64,000 nt of DNA from NCBI GenBank assembly GCA_015075405.1, contig JABTUK010000004.1, forward strand, positions 496,001 through 560,000, given 5' to 3'. The stretch's first letter is position 1; each line of letters starts with the position of its first letter. Of this stretch, positions 42,692 to 51,812 are shown piece after piece. The DNA comes from Anaerolineales bacterium. GTDB lineage: Bacteria; Chloroflexota; Anaerolineae; 4572-78; J111. The notes under the pieces are model-generated. The model did no database searches. It saw only the letters and a program-made list of their open reading frames with translations, and was not told where the DNA came from. The position numbers and the translations under genes are program-made.

Positions 42692-43231
42692 TCACCCGGT
42701 TGCCACCGCAATAAAGGGCAGATTTCTCAGCTTTTCATCCAAATCCAGGCCATAACCAAAAACAAATTTATCGGGGATGGTGAAGCCAATGTAATCTACC
42801 GGGATATTAACCCGGCGGCGCTCGATCTTGTCGAGCAGGGCGCACAGCTTGAGGCTGGCCGGCTGGCGGGCGTTGAGAATGTTGGTGATATAGGTTAGGG
42901 TATGGCCAGTGTCTACAATGTCCTCGATAATCAGAACGCTCCGGCCCTTGATCGGCTTATCCAAATCTTTGAGAATCCGCACCACCCCGGTCGACTCGCG
43001 GACTTCTTTGCCGTAGCTTGAAACGGCCAGAAAATCAATCTCGTGAGGGATCGAGAGCTGGCGCATCAGGTCGGTTAGAAACAACACCCCGCCTTTCAAA
43101 ATGCACAGCAGCAGCAAATCCTGCCCGGCGTAATCGGCGGAGATTTGCTGGCCCAGTTCCTTGATCCGGGCCTGGAGCTGCGTTTCGCTGATTAAAGTTT
43201 CGTAGGGGATGTTTGTTAGATCGTCTGTCAC
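42692..43231 (-). CDS. hpt: Hypoxanthine phosphoribosyltransferase
   Basis: This is a 179-residue purine salvage enzyme of normal length. LLLCILKGGVLFLTDLMRQL is the pyrophosphate loop region, VLIIEDIVDTGHTL is the PRPP-binding motif with its acidic pair, and DKFVFGYGLDLDEKLRNLPF is the late base-binding segment. It makes IMP and GMP from hypoxanthine and guanine. The start is taken as the GTG at 43231, which has AAGGAG nine bases upstream; a longer frame would overlap the upstream gene and add unrelated sequence. It follows the gluconolactonase gene after 20 bases. Confidence 0.93.
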   Translation of the reverse strand: MTDDLTNIPYETLISETQLQARIKELGQQISADYAGQDLLLLCILKGGVLFLTDLMRQLSIPHEIDFLAVSSYGKEVRESTGVVRILKDLDKPIKGRSVLIIEDIVDTGHTLTYITNILNARQPASLKLCALLDKIERRRVNIPVDYIGFTIPDKFVFGYGLDLDEKLRNLPFIAVATG

Positions 43232-43251
43232 TGTTTTTTCTCCTTCATCAT

Positions 43252-44223
43252 TCAAGCAATCTGCGCGCCCTGCGTTTCGACATAAACGGCATAGACCGAC
43301 TGCCCGGCGGTCATAAACAGGCGGTTTCGTTTGAGGCCGCCAAAACAGAGATTGGAGCATGGTTCCGGCAGGTGAATCCGGCCAATCAGATCGCCGTTAG
43401 GGGCAAAAATATGCACGCCGTCGTAGCCTTCGCCGCCCCAGCCGGCGCTGGCCCACAAATTACCGTCCACATCGCAGCGGATGCCGTCGGCCAGGCCGGG
43501 GGACATATCGGCAAAGACACGGCCATTGACCAGGCGGGAATTGTCCACAACATCATAAAGCAGGATGTGGCGCGGGTGGCCGGGCTTATGGCTGGCCCCG
43601 GTATCCACCAGGTAGAGCCGGGTATAATCGGGTGAAAAACAGAGGCCGTTGGGCCGCTCCGGCTGGTCGGTCACCACGGTGGCTTCGCCGGTGAGGGGAT
43701 TGAGTCGGTAGACCTGCGTTGGCAGTTCAAACTCAGCCTGGTGGCCTTCGTAATTCATCAAAATGCCGTAGCCGGGGTCGGTGAACCAGATGTGACCATC
43801 AGGGTGGACCACCACATCGTTGGGCGCGTTGAGCGGTTTGCCTTCAAAACTGTCCATCAAGACGGTAATCGTGCCGTCATATTCGGTTCGTGTCACCCGG
43901 CGGGTGTCATGCTCGCAGGTAATCAGGCGGCCCTGCCCATCGCGGGTGTTGCCGTTGCTATAGTTTGAAGGGCTGCGAAAGACGCTGATTTCGCCCGTTT
44001 CTTCCAGCCAGCGCAGCATGCGGTTGTTGGGGATGTCGCTCCAGAGCAGGTAACGGCCATCGCCAAACCAGACCGGGCCTTCGGTCCAGCGCCCGCCGGT
44101 GAAAATCCGTTCCAGGGCCGCACTGCCCAGCCGGTAGCGGTCAAAACGGGGGTCGAGGCTCTCGATGCGCGGGTCTGGGTAACGAACAATTTCTTGGTTC
44201 CAGGGTTCAGTAGATAGTTTCAT
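43252..44223 (-). CDS. SMP-30/gluconolactonase family protein
   Basis: This is a 323-residue six-bladed beta-propeller. GGRWTEGPVWFGDGRYLLWS supplies the metal-binding Glu, LNAPNDVVVHPDGHIWFTDP supplies the Asn, and NGLCFSPDYTRLYLVDT supplies the Asp ligand region. Such enzymes hydrolyse sugar or other lactones with a divalent metal. No signal peptide is visible, suggesting a cytoplasmic location. hpt follows closely. The upstream side is occupied by the family A element at 44267. Confidence 0.9.
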   Translation of the reverse strand: MKLSTEPWNQEIVRYPDPRIESLDPRFDRYRLGSAALERIFTGGRWTEGPVWFGDGRYLLWSDIPNNRMLRWLEETGEISVFRSPSNYSNGNTRDGQGRLITCEHDTRRVTRTEYDGTITVLMDSFEGKPLNAPNDVVVHPDGHIWFTDPGYGILMNYEGHQAEFELPTQVYRLNPLTGEATVVTDQPERPNGLCFSPDYTRLYLVDTGASHKPGHPRHILLYDVVDNSRLVNGRVFADMSPGLADGIRCDVDGNLWASAGWGGEGYDGVHIFAPNGDLIGRIHLPEPCSNLCFGGLKRNRLFMTAGQSVYAVYVETQGAQIA

Positions 44224-44266
44224 AATGGTTTAACTCCATCAAAATGTGTTGCGTCTTGTGTCTTGC

Positions 44267-44416
44267 GTGCTCAGTCATGTCATCCTTCGACTTCGCTCAG
44301 GACAGGTTTCGAGCGACGTTAGGAGCGAGAAATCTTCAAAATCTAGATTTGCAAACAACAGCCTCAGAGATTTCTCGGCTTTCAGCCTCGAAATGACATG
44401 AGGGGTGAGCAGTCAC
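44267..44416. repeat. Family A MITE-like element, copy A2
   Basis: GTGCTCAGTCATGTCATCC on the left and TCGAAATGACATGAGGGG plus TGAGCAGTCAC on the right. Inside are GAGAAATCTTC / GAGATTTCTC arms and TTCGACTTCGCTCAGGACAG. A CGTGTTGCG-like fragment of family B (44244-44266) abuts its left end. Confidence 0.8.
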
Positions 44417-44430
44417 TTGGACCTACTTTT

Positions 44431-45276
44431 TCAACTGGCAATCAGGGGCACCGCCAGCAGCGCCAGCAGCACGCCGATGCCCTGCCACAGCACCAATCGC
44501 TCCTTCAATATCGAGAGGGCCAGGATGACCGTTGTGGCCGGATAGAGCGAGGCCAATGCTCCGGCCACATCCAGACGGCCGGCCTGCTCGGCCAGGGCAA
44601 AAAAGGCGTTTCCGCCCGCATCCATTGCGCCGGTTAAGATAATTAAAGGCAGGATAGAACGATCCGGCAGAGCCAACTTTTGACCCGCCCCCACCGCCAT
44701 CAGCATCGCCATAATCGAGGCCGAGCGCGCCGCCACCAGCGGCCAGAAAACGGCGTTTTGCTCTACCTGGGCAATCCCCAACAAAAATCCGCCAAAACAT
44801 AAGCCTGCGGCAATCGCCAGGCCCAGACCAGCGGGCCGGCCTTGCAGGTTTTGAGGCCGGGAAATAAACCAAATCCCCACCACCGCCAGCACAAATCCCC
44901 CCAGGCGAGGCAGTCCGGGTACGCCCTGTGTCATCGCGCCGACGGCCACCGGCAGGCTGGCCGAGAGCACTGCCGCCACCGGCGCAGCGATGCCCATCTG
45001 CCCGATGGCCATGGCTCGATACAGCGCCATCAGGCCCACCAGCCCGATCAGCCCGGCCAATGCGCCCCAGCCCACATCGGCCAGCGAGGGCAGCTTTTCG
45101 CCCCAAATCAGGGCCAGCAAAACCAGCAGAATCAGCCCCGCCACTTGCGACAGCAACGTAACGGTCAGCACCGAAACCCGCCGGGTGGCCAGGCCGCCGC
45201 TAAAATCCCCTACCCCCCACGTGGCCGCCGAAGCCAGGCCAAAAATAACAGCACCGAATTCAGGTCCGTTAAGCAT
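44431..45276 (-). CDS. EamA/DMT superfamily transporter
   Basis: This is a 281-residue protein with ten hydrophobic segments arranged as two EamA repeats. FGLASAATWGVGDFSGGLAT begins the first, and ALYRAMAIGQMGIAAPVAAV and SLYPATTVILALSILKERLV end the repeats in the usual way. Such proteins export amino acids, nucleosides or other metabolites. ATG 45276 has AAGGAG upstream; the longer frame runs through a family D repeat and is rejected. The substrate is unknown. Confidence 0.85.
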   Translation of the reverse strand: MLNGPEFGAVIFGLASAATWGVGDFSGGLATRRVSVLTVTLLSQVAGLILLVLLALIWGEKLPSLADVGWGALAGLIGLVGLMALYRAMAIGQMGIAAPVAAVLSASLPVAVGAMTQGVPGLPRLGGFVLAVVGIWFISRPQNLQGRPAGLGLAIAAGLCFGGFLLGIAQVEQNAVFWPLVAARSASIMAMLMAVGAGQKLALPDRSILPLIILTGAMDAGGNAFFALAEQAGRLDVAGALASLYPATTVILALSILKERLVLWQGIGVLLALLAVPLIAS

Positions 45277-45301
45277 AAAAGTTGACTCTCCTTGTGAAAT
45301 G

Positions 45302-45360
45302 GACCAGGGACCGAGGACGGGTGACCGGGGTTGCCGGTCTCCGGTCCTCGGTCTCCGGTC
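45302..45360. repeat. Family D hairpin repeat
   Basis: GGACCAGGGACCGAGGACGG on the left faces GGTCCTCGGTCTCCGGTC on the right. It is related to 25586-25650. The last base pairs border the enoyl-CoA hydratase stop at 45359. Confidence 0.75.
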
Positions 45361-46141
45361 AGCAACCCTGCCACACCGGCGGGCGTTTCTCGATGAAGGC
45401 GGCCATCCCTTCTTTTTGGTCCTGGGTGGCAAAGAGCATGGCAAAGGAGCGCCGCTCGGCCAGCAGGCCCTCGCTCAAGGGCATTTCAAAAGCGCGATTG
45501 ATGGCCTCTTTAGCCAATTGCACCGCCACCGGCGGCCGGGCAGCGATTTCGGCGGCCAGGCGCATGGCTTCATCCAGAACGCTCTCGACCGGGACCACCC
45601 GGTTGACCAGGCCATACCGCAGGGCCTCTTCGGCGCTGAGATGGCGGTTGTTGAGCACCATCTCCATGGCCACGGCTTTGCCCACGGCCAGGGTCAGGCG
45701 CTGGGTGCCGCCCGCGCCCGGAATAACGCCGATGGTGATCTCCGGCTGGCCGAACTTGGCCGACTCCGAGGCTATAATCATATCGCAAGCCATGGCTAAC
45801 TCGCAGCCGCCGCCCAGGCACCAGCCGCTCACAGCCGCAATCAAGGGCTTGCGCAGGGATTGCAGCCGGTCCCAATAATCCAGAAAAGGCGCGTTCAACA
45901 TCTCCACCACTGAGGCATTTGCCATCTGCTTGATGTCCGCCCCGGCGGCAAAGGCCCGCTCGTCGCCGGTCAGCACCAGGCAGCCAATGCCTTCATCCGC
46001 ATCGAATAGTTGCAGGGCAGCCACAATCTCAATCATCGTTGGGGTGTTGAGGGCGTTCCTGGCCTGGGGCCGGTTGATCTGGACCAGCCCTACCCGTCCC
46101 TCACAACGGGTCAGGATGTTCTCGTAACTTTGATTAACCAT
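45359..46141 (-). CDS. Enoyl-CoA hydratase/isomerase (crotonase family)
   Basis: This is a 260-residue protein of normal length. The oxyanion-hole segments DERAFAAGADIKQM and SGWCLGGGCELAMACDMI are present, with the first catalytic Glu in GGCELA. GQPEITIGVIPGAGGTQRL carries the second Glu (PEITIG). Both catalytic residues suggest true hydratase activity on short or medium enoyl-CoA, as in fatty acid, phenylacetate or amino-acid breakdown. No acyl-CoA dehydrogenase or thiolase is adjacent, so the pathway is not defined. Confidence 0.92.
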   Translation of the reverse strand: MVNQSYENILTRCEGRVGLVQINRPQARNALNTPTMIEIVAALQLFDADEGIGCLVLTGDERAFAAGADIKQMANASVVEMLNAPFLDYWDRLQSLRKPLIAAVSGWCLGGGCELAMACDMIIASESAKFGQPEITIGVIPGAGGTQRLTLAVGKAVAMEMVLNNRHLSAEEALRYGLVNRVVPVESVLDEAMRLAAEIAARPPVAVQLAKEAINRAFEMPLSEGLLAERRSFAMLFATQDQKEGMAAFIEKRPPVWQGC

Positions 46142-46159
46142 ATTGGGTCTCCTCGAAAA

Positions 46160-46262
46160 TAGTAGACAGTAGACAGTAGACGGTAGACAGGGAATTTCTG
46201 CGACCTTGCGACCTCCCCCCTTCGGGTGTCCCCGAAGGGGGGAAAGGGCGTGCTACTCTGCT
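46160..46262. repeat. AGTAGAC tandem words and a CCCCCCTTCGGG hairpin
   Basis: Tandem AGTAGACAGTAGACGGTAGAC (46162-46190), then CCCCCCTTCGGG facing CCCGAAGGGGGG (46216-46243). The latter could terminate the upstream minus-strand gene. Confidence 0.6.
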
Positions 46263-46266
46263 ACGT

Positions 46267-46971
46267 TTAAATAGCTTTCACAATATTAATCAAGGCTTCG
46301 ATGGCCCGGCGCTGGCGCTGGGGGTCGGGGGTGAAGGTCAGCGAGTTGGCGTTGTGGCCGGGGATTATGCGCAAGTGGGCGTTTAGCTCGATTTGGGCCG
46401 CATTGACCCGGCACTGCTCCCAGACAAAACGAGTCACGGTACGTTGGAGCGCACCGCCGCGATATTGAGGCAGATTGACGGCCAGCCGGTCCAAAAAGTA
46501 GGCTTGATCGGGATCAAAGCCCTGGTCCATAAAAGCCTGGATCAGGCCGGCTTCGTAAGCGGGACAACTCCGGCCATCAATGGTGCCAAGCGCCACGCCA
46601 AAACTCCGGTCGTAACGCGCTCCATGCAAATCCAGCACCAGACGAATGGAATGGTCTTGCAACAGTTTGGCCAGCGTCCGTTTGTAATCGCAGTCATCGT
46701 CGTAGTTAGGGTCGGGCCGGATGCGGCGCACGGTGTAAAGGGCATGCGCCCCGGTGTGGCTGGCCAGCACGTGAGCCAACGCGGCGGTAAAGCCATCCTG
46801 GAACTTCCAGTCATTCCCCCGCCAGTGGCATGCTCCATGCGGGGCCGAAATGAGCACCGGCCGCCCGCCGGGCTGATAGCGAAATGCGGCCTGGCCCGGC
46901 AGCGGGTCATCGCCGTAACGAACCTGCGTGGCTTCAAACTGGCCGATTTGCCCCGTCCAATCTATGCCCAT
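46267..46971 (-). CDS. N-formylglutamate amidohydrolase-like protein
   Basis: A protein of about 234 residues. RPVLISAPHGACHWRG, then YDDDCDYKRTLAKLL and VLDLHGARYDRSFGVALGTI match the metal-site order of the N-formylglutamate amidohydrolase superfamily (PHG, acidic and DLHG motifs). LNAHLRIIPGHNANS is the late substrate-region motif. True HutG-type function would connect to histidine breakdown, but no hut gene is present, so only the fold-level call is made. The ATG at 46971 with GAGG seven bases upstream is preferred; further starts (46983, TTG 47067) are possible. Confidence 0.65.
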   Translation of the reverse strand: MGIDWTGQIGQFEATQVRYGDDPLPGQAAFRYQPGGRPVLISAPHGACHWRGNDWKFQDGFTAALAHVLASHTGAHALYTVRRIRPDPNYDDDCDYKRTLAKLLQDHSIRLVLDLHGARYDRSFGVALGTIDGRSCPAYEAGLIQAFMDQGFDPDQAYFLDRLAVNLPQYRGGALQRTVTRFVWEQCRVNAAQIELNAHLRIIPGHNANSLTFTPDPQRQRRAIEALINIVKAI

Positions 46972-47087
46972 CCCTCGCCTCATTGCCAAGATGGGCCTAT
47001 CGTACCACAATCTTGGTTGGATTCCAATTCCTTCAGCCGGGCTTCTATTTTTGCGCCGCCAAGACAATGGTTAAAATCATTTGGGAG

Positions 47088-47240
47088 TAACTGCTCAGGT
47101 ATCATGTCATTTCGACGAGCCTGCGAGGAGAAATCTTCCAGGTTGATGCCTGAATAGCCTACGAGCGGGGAAGATTTCTCGGCCTACGGCCGCGAAACCT
47201 GTCCTGAGCTTGTCGAAGGATGACATGCCTGAGTTGTTAC
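47088..47240. repeat. Family A MITE-like element, copy A3
   Basis: TAACTGCTCAGG ... CATGTCATTTCGACG on the left and AGGATGACATG ... CCTGAGTTGTTA on the right. Internal GGAGAAATCTTCC / GGAAGATTTCTC arms and CCTGTCCTGAGCTTGTCGAA. Confidence 0.8.
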
Positions 47241-47304
47241 ATTTGGGGTATAAAAGGTCCGGCGTGGTTGAACTGCCCAAAAATTTACTTTGGGGCTTTT
47301 GTGG

Positions 47305-47310
47305 TATAAT
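47305..47310 (+). promoter_or_regulatory. Putative -10 box of the lipoprotein-kinase operon
   Basis: TATAAT, 47 bases before the ATG at 47357, with TTTACT 15 bases upstream as a weak -35. Confidence 0.45.
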
Positions 47311-47356
47311 TGTTACCGTTCAGCCCAACTACCTCAAACCCCTTGGAGAACGACTG

Positions 47357-48457
47357 ATGAAATGGACCGGTCCAACCTTCTGCCTGCTCCTCCTGGCCCT
47401 GCTGAGCGCCTGCTCCGGCGCCCCTGATCTCTCCATGGTGATGGAAGCGACGGCCACTCCGGCTAAACCTAATCCTACCCTCAATATCTTCAGCCAAGAT
47501 GATGCGCTTGACCAGGCGACCCTGGACAATTTTGAAAGCCAGTTTGGCCTTAAGGTCAATTATGCTACTTTCGCCAGCGATGCCAGCGGCCTGGCCGATA
47601 TTCGCACCGGCCTGGCCAATTATGATCTGGTGGTGTTGAGCGATACTCTGGTCGGGACACTGCGATCAAATGGCTTATTTGCCCCCCTCAATCAGGAGAA
47701 TATTCCCAATTTGAAGAATCTTGATCCGGCTTTTGCCAACCCCTTGTATGATCCGGGCAACCGCTACTGCGTTCCCTATCAGTGGGGGACGATGGGATTG
47801 GGTTATCGCCGGCAGGGGGCGGAACAGAACTCACCCGGCTGGGCCGACTTTTTCGAGGCCAATACATCTCCCCGGCTGGGCCTCCCGGACGACAGCCGTC
47901 TCTCGCTGGCGGCGGCCCTGTTGTATCTGGGTTACAGCCCCAACACCACCGATGAACTTGAAATTGCCCAGGCCCGCCAACTTTTGGAAAACCATGCCGG
48001 CCAAATAGTGGTTTACCCTCCGGCGAGCGGTTCCACGTTGTTAGCCGGCGGTCAGGTGGATTTTCTTTTTGCCCGCAGCGGGACTATTTTTGCGCTGCGA
48101 GACCGTGACCCCACGCTTGAATACGCTATCCCCCTCGAAGGCGCGCCTATGTGGGTTGATAATCTCTGCTTGCTGAGAGGCGCGGACCAGCCCAAACTGG
48201 CCGAAACGTTTATCAATTACATCCTGGAAGCGCCGGTGAGCGCGGGCTTAACCCAGGCCACTCATAATAGTTTGACCAACAGCGCGGCTCTGACGCTCCT
48301 CAAAGAGACCCACCGGCCTGATCCCCTGCTCTATCCCGATGCCGACACGCGCCAGCGACTCTTTTCGCTGGTAAACATCGGCCCGGCTTCCGCCCAGCAT
48401 TACGATCAAATTTGGGCTGAACTGACCAACAGCTTTGAGAAGGCGGAGACAAACTGA
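47357..48457 (+). CDS. PotD-like extracytoplasmic solute-binding lipoprotein (orphan)
   Basis: This is a 366-residue protein. A lipoprotein signal ends in LALLSAC with the lipidated Cys19. The mature part resembles polyamine-type family 1 binding proteins: LNIFSQDDALDQATLDNFES, YDLVVLSDTLVGTLRSNGLF, and YCVPYQWGTMGLGYRR. ATG 47357 follows GGAG. A longer open frame upstream passes through a family A element and is rejected. No permease or ATPase is next to it. The histidine kinase gene starts seven bases after its stop, so it may serve as ligand sensor for that kinase instead of a transporter (inference). Confidence 0.8.
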   Translation: MKWTGPTFCLLLLALLSACSGAPDLSMVMEATATPAKPNPTLNIFSQDDALDQATLDNFESQFGLKVNYATFASDASGLADIRTGLANYDLVVLSDTLVGTLRSNGLFAPLNQENIPNLKNLDPAFANPLYDPGNRYCVPYQWGTMGLGYRRQGAEQNSPGWADFFEANTSPRLGLPDDSRLSLAAALLYLGYSPNTTDELEIAQARQLLENHAGQIVVYPPASGSTLLAGGQVDFLFARSGTIFALRDRDPTLEYAIPLEGAPMWVDNLCLLRGADQPKLAETFINYILEAPVSAGLTQATHNSLTNSAALTLLKETHRPDPLLYPDADTRQRLFSLVNIGPASAQHYDQIWAELTNSFEKAETN

Positions 48458-48464
48458 TTTAGAG

Positions 48465-51400
48465 ATGCGAACTCGAATTTTCTCACAACACGCCACCTCC
48501 ATCCGTACCCTATTAGGTTTGGGTTTTGGGTTAATCCTGGTCTTAAACCTCATCAGCGCCATTATTGGCTATCTGACGCTGCGCAATTTACAAACCGGCG
48601 TGCAAATAACCCTGGATGAGGCGACCCGTGTGCGCGAGCTGAGTTTGGAGGTTGAGAACGAATTTTTGCTGGCCAGGGCCAACGAAGCCAGTTTTTTAAC
48701 GGGCTGGCGCTCCCTGGGCTTCGACACCGCCGTAGCCAGCTACGTTACCGCTAATCAGAGCAGTCTGGCCCGCGCCCGGAGCAAATTGAATGAAATTGAT
48801 ACCCTGGTGCAGGCCGCCGGCGACATGGAATTGACCCGCTTAACCCAGGAAACCAATGAACTACGTCCTCTGCTGCAACATTATGAAACCACCTTTTCGG
48901 TCACGGTGCTCAAAATCGAGGAACGCAGCCGGGCCGATGGGTTAGAAAATGTGCTGCAAAACCAGCTTGACCAGTTGCAAACAGCCGCGGCGCAGGCCCC
49001 CGATGTCCGCCTGGCCGAGTTGGTCCGCCACATCCGCAACCACGAACGCGACTATCTTAACACAGGCAGCCAGCAATACGTGGATAATGTCCAACTGGCC
49101 GGCAACAAGTTTCGAGCCTGGGCCAGAAGTTATGGCGCGACCAACCCGGAGGTCGCCTCTACCGCAGCGGATCTTGAGCAACGCATCCAGACCTACCTGG
49201 CTGCTTTCAAACAACTGGTAGCCCTGGATCGGGCCGTGGAAACCAATACCACCATTTTCCGTGATTTAACCATGGACATCAACCGGGTTTCGGAACATAT
49301 CGGGGCAGAAAGTCAAACCGGCGTTGCCCGCGCCCGCCAGCAGCTGGAAATGATTAACCGCCAAAGCACGACCGCTTTAATTGTTACCAGCGCGCTGGCC
49401 TTCAGCCTGGCTGTTCTGGCCGCCCTCTTTCTGACCCGCCGCATCATTCGCCCGCTCACCCAGTTGAGTGAAGCTGCCCAACAAATTGGGCAGGGCAATC
49501 TGGACCCGGTAGTACAGGTTAGGGGGCATGATGAATTTGCCACCCTGGCCAATGTCTTCAACCAGATGACGGCTCAACTACGAGACTTGATCGGCTCCCT
49601 GGAAGAACGGGTGGCTGAACGAACCGAGCGGCTAGAAATCATTGCCACCCTGGGCGAGCGGCTGAATGCCATCCTCGACCTGGAAGGTTTGTTGGTGGAG
49701 ATTATCAACCAGATTAAAGACCGTTTTGGCTACGCCTCGGCCTACATCTATCTTCTCGATGACTTATCCCTGGCCGACGAAAACGAACAACCCAAATGGT
49801 TGGCGCTGGCCGCCAGCTCTGGCGAGGCTGGTCCCTGGATCAAAAACCTGGGCCATCGTATCCCGGTGACCCATTCGGCCAGCCTGATCGCTCGCGCCGC
49901 CCACACCGGCGAGATTATCCACAGCAGCGATGTCAGCGAAACTTACGCCGGGCTGGGGCAGACCACCCCCTGGCTGCCGGAAATTTATGCTGAACTCGAT
50001 GTGCCGATTACGTTGGGGCCGGAGGAGCGGGTAATTGGGGTGCTGGGCGTCCAGCAACTTCAATCGAGTGGCCTGGACGAAAGCGATGCCAGCCTGCTGC
50101 GCTCGTTAGCCAACCGCATTGCCGTAGCCATCGAGAACGCCCGGCTGTTCAAAGCAGCCCAGGAAGAGTTAGCCGTCCGCAAACGCGCCGAAGCCGACTT
50201 GGCCCTGGCCCGCGACCAGGCCATCGAAGCGAGCCGGGCCAAGAGCCAATTCCTGGCCAACATGAGTCACGAACTGCGGACCCCCTTGAACGCTATCATC
50301 GGCTACAGCGAGATGCTGCAAGAAGAGGCGACAGACCTGGCTCAGCCTGATTTGATCCCCGATTTAGAAAAGATTCAAGCGGCCGGCAAGCAACTGCTGG
50401 GGTTGATTAACGACATTCTGGATTTGTCGAAGATTGAGGCCGGCAAGATGACGATTTACCCCGAAACCTTTGACATTGCCACCATGGTGCGGGATGTCGT
50501 CGTTACCATGCAGCCGCTGGTCGCCAAGAAAGGCAATCAACTGGTCGTTAACTGCCCCGATAACCTCAGCTCGATGGTAGCCGATTTGACCAAGGTGCGG
50601 CAATCGCTCTTTAATTTGCTCAGCAATGCCGCCAAGTTTACGGAAAACGGGCTGATTACGCTTTCCGTTGAAAGGATGAAGGATGAAGGCGGAAGGCGGA
50701 ATGAAGAGGATGGAAATTTCATCCTTCATCCCTCCGCCTTCATCCTTTTCAAAGTTTCCGACACGGGAATTGGCATGTCCGACGAGCAGATGGACCGGCT
50801 CTTTGAGGCCTTTACCCAGGCCGACGCCTCGACCACGCGCCGGTATGGGGGCACCGGCCTGGGGCTGGCCATCACCCAACGTTTCATCCAGATGATGGGC
50901 GGCCAGATTACCGTAGACAGCGAGCCGGGCCAGGGTTCTACTTTTACCGTCCGGCTGCCGGTGGTCTATCAGCCGCCAGAGGGTGAGACTGGTCCAATCG
51001 AGCCGGTTGGCGACGAAGCCCAGTCCGAGCCTAACGGCCAGGCCACCATCCTTGTGATTGACGACGACCCTTCGGTGCGCGACTTGATGCGGCGCTTTTT
51101 TCAAAAAGAAGGCTTTCGGGTGGTGAGCGCCGCCGGGGGCGAAGAAGGGCTGCGGCTGGCCCGCGCCACCCAGCCCGATGTGATTACCCTGGATGTAATT
51201 ATGCCGGGGGTAGATGGCTGGGCCGTCTTGACCACCCTAAAAGCCGAAGCGGCGCTGGCCGACATTCCGGTGATAATGGTAACCATTGTCAACGACAAAA
51301 GCCTGGGGTATACCCTGGGCGCGTCGGACTACATGACCAAGCCCATCGAGCGGGAGCGGCTGTTGGCGCTGCTGGAGAAGTACCGGCCTATTTCCGACGA

Positions 51401-51800
51401 CGAAACCGGAATAGTAACACCCCTGATTTTGACGGTAGACGACGATGCCGATATGCGGGATATGATCCGCCGCACCCTGGAAAAACAGGGCTGGCAGGTG
51501 AGTGAAGCGGATAACGGTCAGGCCGGGTTAGAACGGATTGCGGCGCAGCAACCGGATGTGATTCTGTTGGATTTGATGATGCCCAAGATGGATGGCTTCG
51601 ACTTTGTGGCGGCGCTACGCCAGAATGAAGCGGGACGAGCTATCCCAATCGTGGTGGTTACGGCCAAGGAGATTACCCCCGCCGAGCGGCAGCGGCTCAA
51701 CAGCCATGTTGAAAAAATCCTGCAAAAAGGCACTTTCAGCCGCGAACAGTTGTTGGCCGAGGTGCGGGATTTGGTAACAGCTTCGCTTCGCCAGCGGTAG
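48465..51800 (+). CDS. Hybrid sensor histidine kinase with two receiver domains
   Basis: This is a 1111-residue membrane kinase. TM1 (about 16-39), a 260-residue helical extracytoplasmic sensor region, TM2 (302-324), HAMP (324-380), coiled coil and GAF (about 392-560) precede HisKA with SHELRTPLNAIIGYSEML (His near 601). HATPase follows with SNAAKFTENG, VSDTGIGMS and GGTGLGLAI. Then come two receiver domains with TILVIDDDPSVRD (about 861) and LILTVDDDADMRD (about 986), each with the phospho-acceptor Asp (ITLDVIMPG; ILLDLMMPK). No DNA-binding output is fused. Residues about 735-761 (50671-50749) are an in-frame palindrome between the N and G1 boxes. Coupled to the lipoprotein gene upstream. 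Confidence 0.93.
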   Translation: MRTRIFSQHATSIRTLLGLGFGLILVLNLISAIIGYLTLRNLQTGVQITLDEATRVRELSLEVENEFLLARANEASFLTGWRSLGFDTAVASYVTANQSSLARARSKLNEIDTLVQAAGDMELTRLTQETNELRPLLQHYETTFSVTVLKIEERSRADGLENVLQNQLDQLQTAAAQAPDVRLAELVRHIRNHERDYLNTGSQQYVDNVQLAGNKFRAWARSYGATNPEVASTAADLEQRIQTYLAAFKQLVALDRAVETNTTIFRDLTMDINRVSEHIGAESQTGVARARQQLEMINRQSTTALIVTSALAFSLAVLAALFLTRRIIRPLTQLSEAAQQIGQGNLDPVVQVRGHDEFATLANVFNQMTAQLRDLIGSLEERVAERTERLEIIATLGERLNAILDLEGLLVEIINQIKDRFGYASAYIYLLDDLSLADENEQPKWLALAASSGEAGPWIKNLGHRIPVTHSASLIARAAHTGEIIHSSDVSETYAGLGQTTPWLPEIYAELDVPITLGPEERVIGVLGVQQLQSSGLDESDASLLRSLANRIAVAIENARLFKAAQEELAVRKRAEADLALARDQAIEASRAKSQFLANMSHELRTPLNAIIGYSEMLQEEATDLAQPDLIPDLEKIQAAGKQLLGLINDILDLSKIEAGKMTIYPETFDIATMVRDVVVTMQPLVAKKGNQLVVNCPDNLSSMVADLTKVRQSLFNLLSNAAKFTENGLITLSVERMKDEGGRRNEEDGNFILHPSAFILFKVSDTGIGMSDEQMDRLFEAFTQADASTTRRYGGTGLGLAITQRFIQMMGGQITVDSEPGQGSTFTVRLPVVYQPPEGETGPIEPVGDEAQSEPNGQATILVIDDDPSVRDLMRRFFQKEGFRVVSAAGGEEGLRLARATQPDVITLDVIMPGVDGWAVLTTLKAEAALADIPVIMVTIVNDKSLGYTLGASDYMTKPIERERLLALLEKYRPISDDETGIVTPLILTVDDDADMRDMIRRTLEKQGWQVSEADNGQAGLERIAAQQPDVILLDLMMPKMDGFDFVAALRQNEAGRAIPIVVVTAKEITPAERQRLNSHVEKILQKGTFSREQLLAEVRDLVTASLRQR
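50671..50749. repeat. In-frame GGATGAAGG-family palindrome (copy G3)
   Basis: AAAGGATGAAGGATGAAGGC on the left faces CCGCCTTCATCCTTTT on the right with TTCATCCTTCATCCC between. It is in frame in the kinase ATP-binding domain and encodes KDEGGRRNEEDGNFILHPSA followed by FIL. Confidence 0.88.
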
Positions 51801-51812
51801 ATAATTATAGGG

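Larger units (their letters stand above)
46972..47356. other. 385-base divergent intergenic region
   Basis: It contains a family A element (47088-47240) and a promoter-like TATAAT (47305-47310) for the lipoprotein gene. No gene was seen; an open frame crossing the repeat toward 47357 is not considered coding. Confidence 0.6.

Noticed and set aside
43232..43360. N-terminal extension of hypoxanthine phosphoribosyltransferase
   Set aside because: It overlaps the gluconolactonase gene by over 100 bases and lacks family similarity; GTG 43231 has AAGGAG upstream.
47210..47356. N-terminal extension of the lipoprotein gene
   Set aside because: It would place 49 residues before a clear lipoprotein signal and begins within a family A repeat.
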